Shown piece by piece: positions 45,745-56,430 of a stretch of DNA of 64,000 bases (position 1 is its first letter; each line of letters opens with the position of its first letter). The DNA is from Vibrio chagasii (GTDB lineage Bacteria; Pseudomonadota; Gammaproteobacteria; Enterobacterales; Vibrionaceae): NCBI RefSeq assembly GCF_024347355.1, contig NZ_AP025465.1, forward strand, positions 2,108,001-2,172,000, read 5' to 3'. A model generated the notes under the pieces. It was given only the letters and a program-made list of their open reading frames with translations. It ran no database searches and was not told the origin of the DNA. The position numbers and the translations under genes are program-made.

Positions 45745-46692
45745 ATGAAACTAAATAATAGCCCTGTAACTCAGCATCAATACAACAACCACACCTTTTT
45801 CTTAAAGCGTGATGACCAGCTGCACTCCCACTTTTGTGGCAATAAAGCCCGCAAATTTATGAAGCTGCTAGAAGACGATCATCCGGACATCACCACCCTA
45901 ATCAGCTACGGCTCGGCGCAAGCTAACTCTCTGTTCTCACTCGCGGCATTGGCAAAGATTAAAGGTTGGACGCTGGAGTTTTACGTCGACCACCTACCTC
46001 AATGGTTACAAGAGCGCCCAATCGGCAATTACCGTGGTGCTATTGACCTAGGCGCTAAAGTCATTTCAGTCAAAGAAACAGGTTCAGAACTTCATCCACA
46101 AGCGTATATTGATCAAGTGAGACAACCAGACTCACAGTGCATTGTGTTACCTGAGGGGGGACGCTCTCAACTTTCCGAATATGGTGTGAAGCAACTGGCA
46201 ATGGAAATACTGAGCTGGACGCGCTTTGAAAACCAATACGACTTTGTTGTGGCACTACCCGCAGGGACTGGCAGCACTGCACTTTATCTTCATAAGCACC
46301 TAAAGTTACACAATATCCCGGTGCTCACTTGCGCTTGTGTGGGTGGAAGTGACTACCTGACTCAGCAATTCAATGAGCTTGGCGAAACCGAACATCCACA
46401 GATATTGCCTCTCCCGAAAAAGCATCACTTCGGTAAACTGTATAAGCAAGACTATCAGACATGGCTAGATCTTCAGGAGCAAACTGACATTGAATTCGAT
46501 CTGCTTTACGATCCATTGATGTGGCAATGTTTAGAGCAATGGCAGGCAGATAATCCGACTAAAACCATTATCTATATTCATCAAGGTGGCATCTTAGGCA
46601 ATGAATCAATGTTGCCTCGCTATCAGCGTAAATATCCTGATATCAGAACAAGTCTTTCTAGCAGCGATAACAGCACAGCCCCTACTTGGTAA
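45745..46692 (+). CDS. PLP-dependent ACC deaminase / D-cysteine desulfhydrase family protein
   Basis: This fold-type II PLP enzyme is 315 residues long. The PLP lysine lies in HFCGNKARKFMKLLE, the Ser/Asn cofactor cluster in SYGSAQANSLFSLAALA, and the phosphate loop in ALPAGTGSTALYLHKH. The family includes 1-aminocyclopropane-1-carboxylate deaminase and D-cysteine desulfhydrase. The sequence alone does not separate these; D-cysteine or a related D-amino acid is likely in a marine gamma-proteobacterium. It is monocistronic. Confidence 0.86.
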   Translation: MKLNNSPVTQHQYNNHTFFLKRDDQLHSHFCGNKARKFMKLLEDDHPDITTLISYGSAQANSLFSLAALAKIKGWTLEFYVDHLPQWLQERPIGNYRGAIDLGAKVISVKETGSELHPQAYIDQVRQPDSQCIVLPEGGRSQLSEYGVKQLAMEILSWTRFENQYDFVVALPAGTGSTALYLHKHLKLHNIPVLTCACVGGSDYLTQQFNELGETEHPQILPLPKKHHFGKLYKQDYQTWLDLQEQTDIEFDLLYDPLMWQCLEQWQADNPTKTIIYIHQGGILGNESMLPRYQRKYPDIRTSLSSSDNSTAPTW

Positions 46693-46893
46693 TGGTTCAA
46701 ACCTCTTAAACCTGTTATTCGAACAATCACAGTGACGGTTTACTGTGATTGTTTCTTCCGTATAAGTTTCTTCCGTTTAATACAGTAATCCTTCTTGCTT
46801 TACCAATCAAAGCCAAGCTGACAATCTGGCGAGAATCATAACGTTATCTATACTTTCCATTGGATTGCCACTCGTCACCTGAAGGATTAATGT

Positions 46894-47631
46894 ATGCGAG
46901 CACTTACTACACTAGGCCTGCTTTCGGTTTGTCTTCCTTTTGCAGCACACTCTGGAGAAAACGTCATCTACCAGGTGGATAGCATGGAGTATGAAGGTTA
47001 TTGGAGTGAAGCCAGCGATCAAGCCCCTCTAGTACTTTTAATACACGATTGGGATGGTTTGACCGACTACGAGAAAAAGCGTTCTGAGATGCTCAACGAA
47101 CTCGGTTACAACGTGTTTGCTATCGACCTGTTTGGAAAAGACATTCGCCCAACAGAAGTGAAAGATAAAAAGCAACACACGGGCGAGTTGTATAAAGATC
47201 GTGAAAAAATGCGCGCACTACTTAATGCTGGCGCGATAGAAGCGCAAAGGCTTGGCGGTAACTTAGATAACAATGTGATGATGGGTTATTGTTTTGGTGG
47301 TGCTGCCGTACTGGAAGCCGCAAGAGCAGGAATTCCATCCAAAGCTTATGTCACCTTCCACGGTGGTCTATCGACACCGAAAGGACAAGACTACTCACAA
47401 ACCAAAGCACCCGTTGTCGTGTTCCATGGAACGGCAGATGCCATGATCTCAATGCAGGATTTTGGTAGCCTTGCCGCTGAATTGGAGTCAGCCAAAGTAC
47501 CTCATGAGATGATCACCTACAGCGGAGCCCCTCATGCGTTCACTGTATTTGGTTCCAATAATTACCAAAATGAAGCCGACCAAAAATCGTGGCAGCGATT
47601 CACGCATGTGTTAGAAACCACCACCAGATAA
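46894..47631 (+). CDS. Exported dienelactone-hydrolase family alpha/beta hydrolase
   Basis: A signal peptide (MRALTTLGLLSVCLPFAAHS) is followed by an alpha/beta-hydrolase. The nucleophile is Cys in MGYCFGGAAVLE, the Asp in FHGTADAMIS and the His in SGAPHAFTVF, the Cys-Asp-His triad of dienelactone hydrolases. The 245-residue length fits the family. A periplasmic location sets it apart from cytosolic catabolic members. Substrate unknown. Confidence 0.88.
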   Translation: MRALTTLGLLSVCLPFAAHSGENVIYQVDSMEYEGYWSEASDQAPLVLLIHDWDGLTDYEKKRSEMLNELGYNVFAIDLFGKDIRPTEVKDKKQHTGELYKDREKMRALLNAGAIEAQRLGGNLDNNVMMGYCFGGAAVLEAARAGIPSKAYVTFHGGLSTPKGQDYSQTKAPVVVFHGTADAMISMQDFGSLAAELESAKVPHEMITYSGAPHAFTVFGSNNYQNEADQKSWQRFTHVLETTTR

Positions 47632-47695
47632 ACTAAAACACTAAAACACTAAAACACTAAAACCGAGTTAACCCATGTTTATAACTAAACATGGG
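47632..47695. repeat. Tandem ACTAAAAC run and hairpin between convergent genes
   Basis: From 47632 to 47662 a 9-nt word (ACTAAAACA) repeats almost four times. Then CCCATGTTTA (47672-47681) and TAAACATGGG (47686-47695) form a perfect stem, a probable bidirectional terminator with weak T tracts. Confidence 0.6.
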
Positions 47696-47725
47696 CTAAT
47701 TCGTCTATACACGTTTTTTGATGAG

Positions 47726-48979
47726 TTACATGTATCGGTAAATACTCAAGTCGTCTGATTGAATATCGCTATTAGAGCCACTAACTACACTCGCTAACAA
47801 CTTTCCGGAACCACACGCCATCGTCCATCCCAACGTCCCATGGCCTGTATTGGTAAACAGGTTCTTAATTGGCGTCTTGCCGATTATAGGCGTGCCATCT
47901 GGCGTCATTGGCCTCAAGCCAGTCCAGTACTCTGCTTTAGAGAAGTCCCCAGCCTGCGGGAACAGATCTTTAATCACCATATCAATCGTCGCTTTGCGCT
48001 TTTCAGGAATCAGGTAATTGAAACCAGCAAGCTCAGCCGTCCCAGCGATACGAATTCGATCATCAAAACGCGTCATCGCCACCTTATAGGTTTCATCCAT
48101 AACGGTTGATGTTGGTGACTTATCCGCACTAACAATTGGCAATGTCAAAGAATATCCCTTCACTGGATAAACAGGAATCGACAAATCGACTTGTTTCAGC
48201 AGATCTCGAGAATAACTTCCCGAAGCCACCACATAAGCGTCCGCTTTGAAGTCACCTTGAGTTGTCGTAATGCTCTCTATAGCTTGGTTCTGATGATTCA
48301 AGCTCACCACTTCAGTATCAAATACAAACTGGACGCCAAGCGCCTTGGCTTTCTCAGTTAAGGCTAAACAGAACTGATGGCAATCACCCGTTTCATCATG
48401 AGGTAAGTACAAACCGCCCACCAGCTTGTCTTTCACGTCAGCTAATCCCGGTTCCACCAACAGACACTGCTCCACACCAAACAGCGAGTGCTCGATGCCG
48501 CTTTCTGTTAATAGCTTCATATCCTGGTGAATCGCATCCAGTTGTTTCTCGCTTCTGAATACCTGCAGGGTACCTTTCTGCCTGCCCTCGTATGCCAAAT
48601 TTTCACTGGTTCGAAGGTGGGTTAGACAGTCTCGGCTGTAGTTTGCCACTCTCAACATCCGTGACTTATTCACGGCGTATTTAGCTTCGTTACAATTGGC
48701 GAGCATCTTTGTCGCCCAAGAAACTAAATCAGGGGAAAGTGATGGCTTCACTTTCAAGGGAGCATGCTCTTGGGTGAGCCATTTCATCGCTTTCAAAGGA
48801 ATACCCGGCGCCGCCCATGGTGATGAATAACCGTAAGAAATTTGACCGGCATTCGCAAAACTGGTCTCTTTACCACTGCTATCTTGGCGGTCGATAACCG
48901 TCACCGAGTGGCCCTCTTTCGCCAGATACCAAGCACTGGTCAAGCCAATCACACCGCTGCCAATTACAATTACTTCCAT
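47726..48979 (-). CDS. dadA: D-amino acid dehydrogenase small subunit
   Basis: DadA is an FAD enzyme that oxidises D-alanine and other D-amino acids at the membrane, feeding electrons to quinone. The FAD motif is VIVIGSGVIGLTSAWYLAKEGHSVTVID. The substrate-side blocks ETSFANAGQISYGYSSPWAAPG and NTGHGTLGWTMACGSGKLLA are intact. At 417 residues it is the usual length. AGGGGAAGAGA precedes the ATG. There is no dadX racemase gene next to it. A 271-nt gap without a gene follows upstream. Confidence 0.95.
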   Translation of the reverse strand: MEVIVIGSGVIGLTSAWYLAKEGHSVTVIDRQDSSGKETSFANAGQISYGYSSPWAAPGIPLKAMKWLTQEHAPLKVKPSLSPDLVSWATKMLANCNEAKYAVNKSRMLRVANYSRDCLTHLRTSENLAYEGRQKGTLQVFRSEKQLDAIHQDMKLLTESGIEHSLFGVEQCLLVEPGLADVKDKLVGGLYLPHDETGDCHQFCLALTEKAKALGVQFVFDTEVVSLNHQNQAIESITTTQGDFKADAYVVASGSYSRDLLKQVDLSIPVYPVKGYSLTLPIVSADKSPTSTVMDETYKVAMTRFDDRIRIAGTAELAGFNYLIPEKRKATIDMVIKDLFPQAGDFSKAEYWTGLRPMTPDGTPIIGKTPIKNLFTNTGHGTLGWTMACGSGKLLASVVSGSNSDIQSDDLSIYRYM

Positions 48980-49201
48980 TCTCTTCCCCTACGCCCGACC
49001 AAATCTGCCGAGCATTACTGCCTGTTTCAAACTACCTTCGTTAATAATTTGTAACTTATTCATCGAGCGTTGACTCAACAATGCATATTGTGTTGATAAA
49101 AAGTCAATTTGTTCGTAAATCCGGAGAATGAGTTTAGAAGTGTGATGTTGGAGAGGTTATAAAGCAGCTTAATAATCAGTGAAGGTTTACTTGCAGAAAA
49201 T

Positions 49202-49229
49202 AAAAAAAGCGACTCTCTTGGGCCGCTTT
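49202..49229 (-). terminator. Terminator of the bcsRQABZC operon
   Basis: On the minus strand AAAGCG and CGCTTT flank a 12-nt loop, followed by seven T. It lies 22 nt beyond the bcsC stop. Confidence 0.75.
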
Positions 49230-49250
49230 GGGATTGTTTAGTCTTGGTTT

Positions 49251-52200
49251 CTAGTAAAAATCACTGTACAGGATTGGCGTTGCAGGAGGAAACTCAATAG
49301 GTTGCCAACGGTCATTGAATGTATATTTTGCATACAACATAAAATGGTTTGGTGTGTAAAATTCAGAGCGCTGTAAATCTAAAAAAGCACCTAAATACCA
49401 ACGCTTACTCACCCGTTTTTCTACTGCAGCTTGGAAAGATGACCCAAAGCCTCCACCGGAATCACTTACGCCATTTTCACTTAAATAAGGGGCATCTTCT
49501 TGTGTCCATGAATTGGAAATAGACCCGCTTAATAAATATGACCAAGCGTTACCGTATCGACCGTAATAATTAACCGGCAACGAAACCGACAGATAACTTT
49601 GGGGACTATAATAGCCGCCATGGCCAAGCGAGTACTCACCCAGGTTTTTATCATACCCAAGATAAATCAGGTTTGTTCCAATACTCAAACGCTCGTGATC
49701 GTTAGAAATCAACTTGTAATAAGCCCCACCAAGAACACCAAGTCGATTGTTATCCTCAACACTTTCTCCCGTAAGCGTATGGTACTGAAGGCTACTCCAA
49801 AAACCATAAGGCCCTCCAATATCCCAACTCGTATTGAATTTAACTCCCGTTCTTACAACACCTCCCCATTTAGTTCCCTCCGGGTCAGGCGTTTCAGGAG
49901 ACGGCAACGAGTACTTGGGAACTGACATGCCCGCATAAGAGAGTGTGCTACTTGTTTCTGGACGGCGAGAAGCAACAGCACTCCAGCCGAACTGCCCTAA
50001 GTCACCATTCACACTAACACCACCAACCCACGTCGTATGATCAAAGCCGACAGGTGTAGTGCCTATATCAGCGCTCCAGTTCTTAGCTTGCCAACCAATA
50101 CCCAAAGCCATGCCCGATGCGCTATTTTGAAACGAGGTAACGTCTTGATTCGTTGATTTGTCATAATACTCAAGGGCACCTGAATCTATTGACACATAAT
50201 CAGCTCTAAGCAACAGGTGGCCTTCCCACTCTTCAATAGGCAATCTAGCTTCAATCGGTATTTGATTTGATTGATTTTGTCCATCCCGAGCACTGTAATC
50301 CCAACCAACAATAATGTGACCATCACTACGATCATGTAACGCATCTAAATCCGATTTTACATTTCGTGTTAACCAATAATCATCACTTTCATTGTACAAA
50401 TCTCGTAGCGACGGAGTTAGCGTTTCTAAAGTGCCTTGTTGACTCGTTTTTTCTATTCGGTCGCTGTTCAATGCTTGATAGGCTCTCTCTTCCGCTAGTA
50501 CCCACTGGCGATTTTCCATCGCAATTGCCATTCCGTCTCGGTATTCAAGCGCGCCCGCATCTGCCTTAGTATCTAGTAACGCATTGAGCTGATTTGCATC
50601 ATGCACATTACCTTGTTGATTAAATACAGTCGCCGTTGTCATCAACTGCGATGCCGATAACACGTCAGCCTTTTTGATTAAAATCGGGCGATATTGGTCA
50701 TAGACAGATGAATCTCCACTCATAGCACTAGCACGCAGCATGCCAATTTCAGCCCGGGTTTTGTAAGGTTCGGGCTCTGACAGTACCCTACTGTAAAGCG
50801 CTAAAGAACGATCTAAGTTTTCACTTTCTAGCATTAAGTCAGCCTCAGACAAAATACGTCGAGTTCTGAGTTCATCGAACTGTATAAATTCTGATGCAGT
50901 AAACTCTTGCTCATCAAAACTCGGAGCCAATCCATTAAACCAAGCATCAAAATCTTCAAATTTATTCAAACTAACCATCAACTCACCGTAAGCAAGCTGC
51001 TCATCAGTAGAGAGAAATGAAGACGAATCAATGCTCCTGTAAATCCTATCCGCCTCCTCGGTTTCACCAACATCAACCCAAGCGCTAGCAATACGAGATA
51101 GTGGTTGAATCTGACTTTGATATTGAGCTTCTAGACTCAGTAATTCTTTTGAGACCGATTTAGGCGATTGCTGGTAACTTATTTCTATACCCTGAAGTTC
51201 AGAGTCTAACCTTAAGCGGGTAAGGTTTCGCTGCATGGAGGCGGTCATATCTTGTAGTGGAACACTTTCTAGTTCAGCAATAGCTTGGTCAACTCTAAGG
51301 CTCTGTGCAAGGTACAGCGCATAGGCGAACTTCATCTCAGGATCTGAGGTGTCTTTCGCCCAACCTTCCATCAATTGATCTGCACGAGATTTATTCCCCA
51401 TAGAACGCACAACGCCTGCAATATCTAACCTAAGCCAAGGAGAGTCCGGATTTAATTTGATTAGCGCTTCGACAGATTCAGCCATCGCCCTGTCATCATT
51501 ATTAGCAATGGCGCCTCTTAAGCGAATCAGAATAACCTCAGAATCAATACTACTAATTTTTTCTTCAACCACTAGCTTCTGAGCTGATGAGTATTGGTTA
51601 GCCACTTCTCTAGCTTCATGCCAATTCCCTTGATAAACCTCAACGTCAAGTCTTCCACGCAATGCCGAACCATTCAGCGAATCAAGCGACAAAGCCTGCG
51701 AGTAAGCCTTGTCAGCCGACGAATACTTTTTTTCCTCAAGGAAGAGAGCACCTAAAGCGACAAAAGCATATGGCTGTGTATTATCTAGCGCTATCGCCTT
51801 ACGGTATAAACGTTCAGCTTCTTCAAGTTCTCCTCTAGCTAACTGGAGATCTCCCCGATCTAAATATGCCCAATACTGAGACGTTTCAACCAACGTGGTC
51901 CATTTAGAAGAAGTATCTGGATTCTTATCCAATAATTGGGCTTGCTTGAAATATTCAAGTGCTTTTTGTTGTTGCCCCTTTCGCAGGTAGACCTTCCCCA
52001 TCCCGCCTAAAATCTCCGGGTCATTGGGACGCGTGGTAATGGCATAACGCAACTGCGCCTCTGCTTGTTCAGTTTTCCCCAGTTCGAGCAGCCCTAACCC
52101 TTTTAGCTTTGCAAGGTAAGTAGGGTCTTTACGTAGCTCTTGCTCTTGGGTCCAACGCTTCCTAGCCGATTGATTTGCTTTTTGAATCTCTAAGTCTGAA

Positions 52201-53039
52201 GAGTAATAACTCGCGAGGACTGCATATTGCTCCGTCACTTGCTTTGAAATAGGTAATTGATCTAAAGCTCTTAACCAAGAAGTCGCAGCACTCGTTCCTA
52301 CAATAGGAGCCAACGCCAGTTCTCGATAGGTATCCAAAATCCAAGGGTCACCTGGGTCTACTTTTCGTATATGGTTTGCCAATGCAAGCTGAAATTGAGG
52401 AACACCCGGGTAATCAGCATTAAGACGTTCAAGTCCAACCTTCACTTTATCCCAGTTATCATCTAGGTTGGCTTGAAGTTGCAAGTACTCAAGTTCAAGC
52501 GCAGCAGAAGGCATCCCGTTAGGAAAAACAGTTTGATAAGCTTCGATGGCTTCTACATAGCGACCTGATTTAGCAAATAACCTTGCTCGTTGATAATCAG
52601 CTCGCTTTTCACCTTGAATTGCCATTATCGAAGACAAAGACTGGGTTTGTGGAGCGTTAGGAGCAATGTCTTTTAAGCGTTCGTAGCTTTGCTCTGCCAA
52701 TTCAGGCTGCTTACGTTTCAAGAACATAGTTCCCTGATAATAAAGCCCAGACAAGTTAGCTCTTTCAATAGCAAACAGCCTTTGTAGAGTACTTTCTACA
52801 ATATCGTCACGACCAATTGCGTCTGCAAGTTTTAGCTGTTTGATTAGCCAATCCACAGAATCAACTCGTTCAAGAGAAGAAGATAGCTGAACCAACTGAA
52901 CTGGTTGATATACCAACTCACGTTCTGCCTCAGATAGAGGTGTCGAATCAACACCAACCGCCAGTGCTGTGCCAGCAGAACAAATACTACTCGCTACAAT
53001 AACGGGAGCTAACCAATAAGAACCTACCCTTACTGACAT
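49251..53039 (-). CDS. bcsC: Cellulose export outer-membrane channel with TPR scaffold
   Basis: BcsC carries cellulose across the periplasm and outer membrane. After a signal peptide (SYWLAPVIVASSICSAGTALA), about 900 residues of tetratricopeptide repeats follow (e.g. PEILGGMGKVYLRKGQQQKALEYFKQAQLLD and LARGELEEAERLYRKAIALDNTQPYAFVALG). A C-terminal beta-barrel (~950-1262) ends in aromatic residues (FPPATPILYSDFY). I start at ATG 53039, behind GGGG; ATG 53051 would add four residues. It overlaps the 3' end of bcsZ. Total length ~1260 residues, longer than E. coli BcsC (1157). Confidence 0.94.
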   Translation of the reverse strand: MSVRVGSYWLAPVIVASSICSAGTALAVGVDSTPLSEAERELVYQPVQLVQLSSSLERVDSVDWLIKQLKLADAIGRDDIVESTLQRLFAIERANLSGLYYQGTMFLKRKQPELAEQSYERLKDIAPNAPQTQSLSSIMAIQGEKRADYQRARLFAKSGRYVEAIEAYQTVFPNGMPSAALELEYLQLQANLDDNWDKVKVGLERLNADYPGVPQFQLALANHIRKVDPGDPWILDTYRELALAPIVGTSAATSWLRALDQLPISKQVTEQYAVLASYYSSDLEIQKANQSARKRWTQEQELRKDPTYLAKLKGLGLLELGKTEQAEAQLRYAITTRPNDPEILGGMGKVYLRKGQQQKALEYFKQAQLLDKNPDTSSKWTTLVETSQYWAYLDRGDLQLARGELEEAERLYRKAIALDNTQPYAFVALGALFLEEKKYSSADKAYSQALSLDSLNGSALRGRLDVEVYQGNWHEAREVANQYSSAQKLVVEEKISSIDSEVILIRLRGAIANNDDRAMAESVEALIKLNPDSPWLRLDIAGVVRSMGNKSRADQLMEGWAKDTSDPEMKFAYALYLAQSLRVDQAIAELESVPLQDMTASMQRNLTRLRLDSELQGIEISYQQSPKSVSKELLSLEAQYQSQIQPLSRIASAWVDVGETEEADRIYRSIDSSSFLSTDEQLAYGELMVSLNKFEDFDAWFNGLAPSFDEQEFTASEFIQFDELRTRRILSEADLMLESENLDRSLALYSRVLSEPEPYKTRAEIGMLRASAMSGDSSVYDQYRPILIKKADVLSASQLMTTATVFNQQGNVHDANQLNALLDTKADAGALEYRDGMAIAMENRQWVLAEERAYQALNSDRIEKTSQQGTLETLTPSLRDLYNESDDYWLTRNVKSDLDALHDRSDGHIIVGWDYSARDGQNQSNQIPIEARLPIEEWEGHLLLRADYVSIDSGALEYYDKSTNQDVTSFQNSASGMALGIGWQAKNWSADIGTTPVGFDHTTWVGGVSVNGDLGQFGWSAVASRRPETSSTLSYAGMSVPKYSLPSPETPDPEGTKWGGVVRTGVKFNTSWDIGGPYGFWSSLQYHTLTGESVEDNNRLGVLGGAYYKLISNDHERLSIGTNLIYLGYDKNLGEYSLGHGGYYSPQSYLSVSLPVNYYGRYGNAWSYLLSGSISNSWTQEDAPYLSENGVSDSGGGFGSSFQAAVEKRVSKRWYLGAFLDLQRSEFYTPNHFMLYAKYTFNDRWQPIEFPPATPILYSDFY

Positions 53040-54139
53040 TGCTTGCCCCATGCCGGTTGCAACTCACCATACTCGCCAAATCTGAAGCGTTCGTTGTACC
53101 AACCAAGACCAAATAAACTCAACACATTGTCGTAATAATGATCGTTCCTGCTCGTCACCAGTTGATTTTGAGCGCGAGTAACCTGTGCCTCAAGAAGATT
53201 GGAATAATCCATTGAAGCAAGTAAAGGTAACGCGGCAGCTGAAAAGCCGGCGCTACCGGGTTGAGAATACTTACCTGTTTCGGTATCGACCTCACGTGGG
53301 GGCGCGCCTAACTGCTCAATAGCGGTAGCAAACGGCCCCATTTTCTTAACTAAATGTTCTTTCTCTTTATTTTTTTCATTGAGCATACCGACCCACAAGT
53401 ATGTTCGAATTGCGTTATAGCTCCCAATTGGCCCTGTGACTTTGTCTTCACTAAATCCTTTGCCATTCAAAGTTACCCAATCAGGACTAAAACCCGCAGT
53501 CAATGTTTGACCAAGTATCAAAGTACTCGATTGGTACATTGAAGCCCACGAGTATTGTGGATAGAGGTCTTTCATCCGAGCGATCAACTGTAAAGGAACG
53601 TAGCTAGGGTTCAAACGATAGCTACCTTTACCAAGATCAAAGCCTTTGGGAGCTGGAAGCAAAGTCGTCCCAACACCTGCTACATCAACCGACTCTTCTC
53701 TCAATATACGAGCGGCTAAAAGATGCCCTAATGACTGATAGTAATAGTTATTCCATAAACGTCCTGCTTCCCCCAGCGCATAAGCAATCCACAAATCAGA
53801 ATCTGAAGCTGGGTTTGTATCGAGTATGCCAAACTGCCCATCAAGTCTTTTTCCCCACAACCACGCAGGTAACCTAGCCGTTAAATCACCACCAGCTAGG
53901 TTCGCTTGTGTCCATTTCAATACTTGATCAAATGTCTGCTGGTCGTTAGCTACCAACGCAAAAAACAAAGCATAAGACTGACCTTCAGACGTCGTGATCA
54001 AACGTTCATCACTGCCATCAATTACTCTACCATTCTCAATGTATATTGATTTGAAATTGCTCCATTGAGGCCACTCACATGTCACAGCCATAAGCTGAGG
54101 AGACAATAAGAGCGATAACAAAAACATTAACTTCTTCAT
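53030..54139 (-). CDS. bcsZ: Periplasmic endo-1,4-beta-glucanase BcsZ (GH8)
   Basis: A signal peptide (KLMFLLSLLLSPQLMA) leads a GH8 (alpha/alpha)6 barrel. The catalytic acid is the Glu of TTSEGQSYALFFALVAND, and NPASDSDLWIAYALGEAG carries the conserved Asp pair. The length of 369 residues matches E. coli BcsZ (368). BcsZ trims cellulose during export and is usually required for proper polymer assembly. Its start overlaps the bcsB stop by 4 nt (ATGA). Confidence 0.95.
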   Translation of the reverse strand: MKKLMFLLSLLLSPQLMAVTCEWPQWSNFKSIYIENGRVIDGSDERLITTSEGQSYALFFALVANDQQTFDQVLKWTQANLAGGDLTARLPAWLWGKRLDGQFGILDTNPASDSDLWIAYALGEAGRLWNNYYYQSLGHLLAARILREESVDVAGVGTTLLPAPKGFDLGKGSYRLNPSYVPLQLIARMKDLYPQYSWASMYQSSTLILGQTLTAGFSPDWVTLNGKGFSEDKVTGPIGSYNAIRTYLWVGMLNEKNKEKEHLVKKMGPFATAIEQLGAPPREVDTETGKYSQPGSAGFSAAALPLLASMDYSNLLEAQVTRAQNQLVTSRNDHYYDNVLSLFGLGWYNERFRFGEYGELQPAWGKQCQ

Positions 54140-56430
54140 TGTTCATCCCCCTCTGTTTTTTCTAAGCGCTGAGCCGCGATTTGACGTAATACTCGCCATA
54201 ACACAATGGTTACAATAACCATCATCAACGCAGCAAAGCAGGCAATAAGAATCGGATGACTCGAAAAGTGATACCAAATCAACTGCCAGACTGGTAGCTC
54301 GCCAACGTAGTAATGGGCACCTACATTGTAACTTGCAACCTCGTCATTTCTGACCGTAATAAGCGAACCAAACATGTGTTGGACTTTACCTGAATCGCTT
54401 AACGCACTGTCTATAGCAGCAAAATCAGACGGTTGTGCTGCCATAATTGACACTAAGCTACGATTGCTTGTAAATGGCGATTCCATCCCATAAATTGCGG
54501 CGAATGAACCATGAGCTTCTACTGAAACATAGTCGGTTGCATCTTGCTCTGTATTCGAAGGACTCATCCAGTTCATGCCAAGTTGTTCCTCATTTTTACT
54601 TGGCAATCGGATTTGACGTTCCCCAGCTTCCATAACAATATTCAACTGCTCTGGAGCATAGCCTGCTTGTTGAAGCTCACTAGCAACACCAATACTTAGT
54701 ATGTCTTTATCTGCCAAAGACTCACTATCCCAATTATCAGTTAGCATAACCTGAAGACCCGGGTAACCAGAGTCGCTGCCTAAAGACCCCATAATATTGA
54801 GAATAGTTTGTAATGCTTCTCTTGGTGCGTCCTTTGGCAAAATAATCGCTGTTTCCGACAGATCTGCCATCCTTGTGTATGGAAAACCCGAAGTCGCAAA
54901 TGCACGCATATTAGGCATTTCAATGTAATGAGGGAAACCGCTAAAATCGATAGTTGAATCGCCATCAACCACCGCGTATTGCTTACTAGGTTGTGTCACT
55001 TGACACTGTCCATCAGTTACAGAAGCAAAGCCAAACTCAAAGTCGATTTGGTTCTTACTACCAACCTTAAATGCGGGGATTCTTACTCGATCACCCGAAC
55101 TTAAAAAACTGTCATCAAGCAATGGGACCCTTACACGATTGGAGTCGCCACCCTGCCCTTCTGTTGTTAAGTTAAAGGCTTGAATGAACTGGTCATTAAT
55201 GCTTAACGTCAAACGAGACCCAGAGTGATCATCGGTTGGTGGAGAGTAACGATAGTTTAAATCCATCGGTATACCACGGCTCTGCCAAGTAAACAGATCC
55301 GGTGGTAAGCGCAGGCTGACACTAATTGGCGGAGGCGTACGACCTTCAACTTGAAGCACACTTTTCTGCTCAACAAGCTCAGACAAAGCTACAGGGCGCT
55401 CTGTACTAACCCAGTTTGGCGAATCATAAGGAACTCGTGGTTTGATCTGTTTAACATCGTTAACCTTCGCGATCGGCCCCGTCAATACTTGATGACCTAA
55501 TGCTAACCCTTGGACTGCCGTGTTTAGGTCGTCGCTATCACGGCCAACGACTAAAAGAAGTTTTACATAAGGATCCGTAGGGTGAGTGATCACTTGTAGA
55601 TAGGGACCATCTGTATCAGGGAAATCTCGTAAAAAGTTGGGTTTATTGTCATTCGTAACAAAAACTACTGCATTACGATCTGGCAAAGTATCAAAACTCA
55701 AAGGAAAATTTGCCCCACGCCAACCAGCCAACGCGCCAAAATATGAACTGAGCACGCCCGCCGCTTTAATATCGTCAAGGCTATATTGGTCACCTAAAAC
55801 AACGGGCAGATCCAACTTATTAAAATCGCGAACATCAAAAAATGGGGCTGGCAATAAGCTCAAATCACTCTTGATCAATGTTTTCTGAACAGACATTTCG
55901 ATTCGACTACTTTGACTAATCTCAGCCCAAATACTCGAATCATTAGGATTTGCGCAATCTGTTTTCGTGTTGCCAATCAGCTCAAAGCGTATTTGGTTAT
56001 AATTGCTGAAATAACGCGTATCTAATGGCATCGATAAATTCAGCTTTTGCCCTTGCTGCCCATCAACAATGGACGTCACCCCCATCAATTCATTATTCAA
56101 ATACACTTTTACGTGAGAAACCAAAGATAGAAGTGCTGGAGATGGGGTGATATCAAAATATAAAGTCGCCTTTGAAACGACCTCATCAAGACGTGAGCCA
56201 AACCCAACATAAGCACTTGCCTCACTTCCTTGGATCGCAATCGAACCGTTATAGCCCAGTTGACTAAATGGAATGACACGTTGCACTACTTCAGCGCTTT
56301 CGCTCCGGCTCAACAACGCTTCTGCAGACTCTTCTGGTTGATATTTACTTGTATTGTTTGCGGCGACATTACTCGACAAGCACGCGATAGAAAGTGCTGT
56401 CAACGCCGTTATTGTTTTATTGATTAGCAT
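54136..56430 (-). CDS. bcsB: Cellulose synthase periplasmic subunit BcsB
   Basis: BcsB is the periplasmic partner of BcsA; it holds the emerging glucan through two carbohydrate-binding and two flavodoxin-like domains. I start at the ATG of MLINKTITALTALSIACLSSNVAA (56430), a signal peptide with AGGA upstream; the ATG at 56454 adds eight residues with no ribosome site. The C-terminal TM helix (HPILIACFAALMMVIVTIVLWRV) anchors it next to BcsA. At 764 residues it is near E. coli BcsB (779). It overlaps the bcsA 3' end. Confidence 0.95.
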   Translation of the reverse strand: MLINKTITALTALSIACLSSNVAANNTSKYQPEESAEALLSRSESAEVVQRVIPFSQLGYNGSIAIQGSEASAYVGFGSRLDEVVSKATLYFDITPSPALLSLVSHVKVYLNNELMGVTSIVDGQQGQKLNLSMPLDTRYFSNYNQIRFELIGNTKTDCANPNDSSIWAEISQSSRIEMSVQKTLIKSDLSLLPAPFFDVRDFNKLDLPVVLGDQYSLDDIKAAGVLSSYFGALAGWRGANFPLSFDTLPDRNAVVFVTNDNKPNFLRDFPDTDGPYLQVITHPTDPYVKLLLVVGRDSDDLNTAVQGLALGHQVLTGPIAKVNDVKQIKPRVPYDSPNWVSTERPVALSELVEQKSVLQVEGRTPPPISVSLRLPPDLFTWQSRGIPMDLNYRYSPPTDDHSGSRLTLSINDQFIQAFNLTTEGQGGDSNRVRVPLLDDSFLSSGDRVRIPAFKVGSKNQIDFEFGFASVTDGQCQVTQPSKQYAVVDGDSTIDFSGFPHYIEMPNMRAFATSGFPYTRMADLSETAIILPKDAPREALQTILNIMGSLGSDSGYPGLQVMLTDNWDSESLADKDILSIGVASELQQAGYAPEQLNIVMEAGERQIRLPSKNEEQLGMNWMSPSNTEQDATDYVSVEAHGSFAAIYGMESPFTSNRSLVSIMAAQPSDFAAIDSALSDSGKVQHMFGSLITVRNDEVASYNVGAHYYVGELPVWQLIWYHFSSHPILIACFAALMMVIVTIVLWRVLRQIAAQRLEKTEGDEQ

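Noticed and set aside
47632..47662. Possible CRISPR-like tandem repeat
   Set aside because: Units are 9 nt with no spacers; simple low-complexity slippage.
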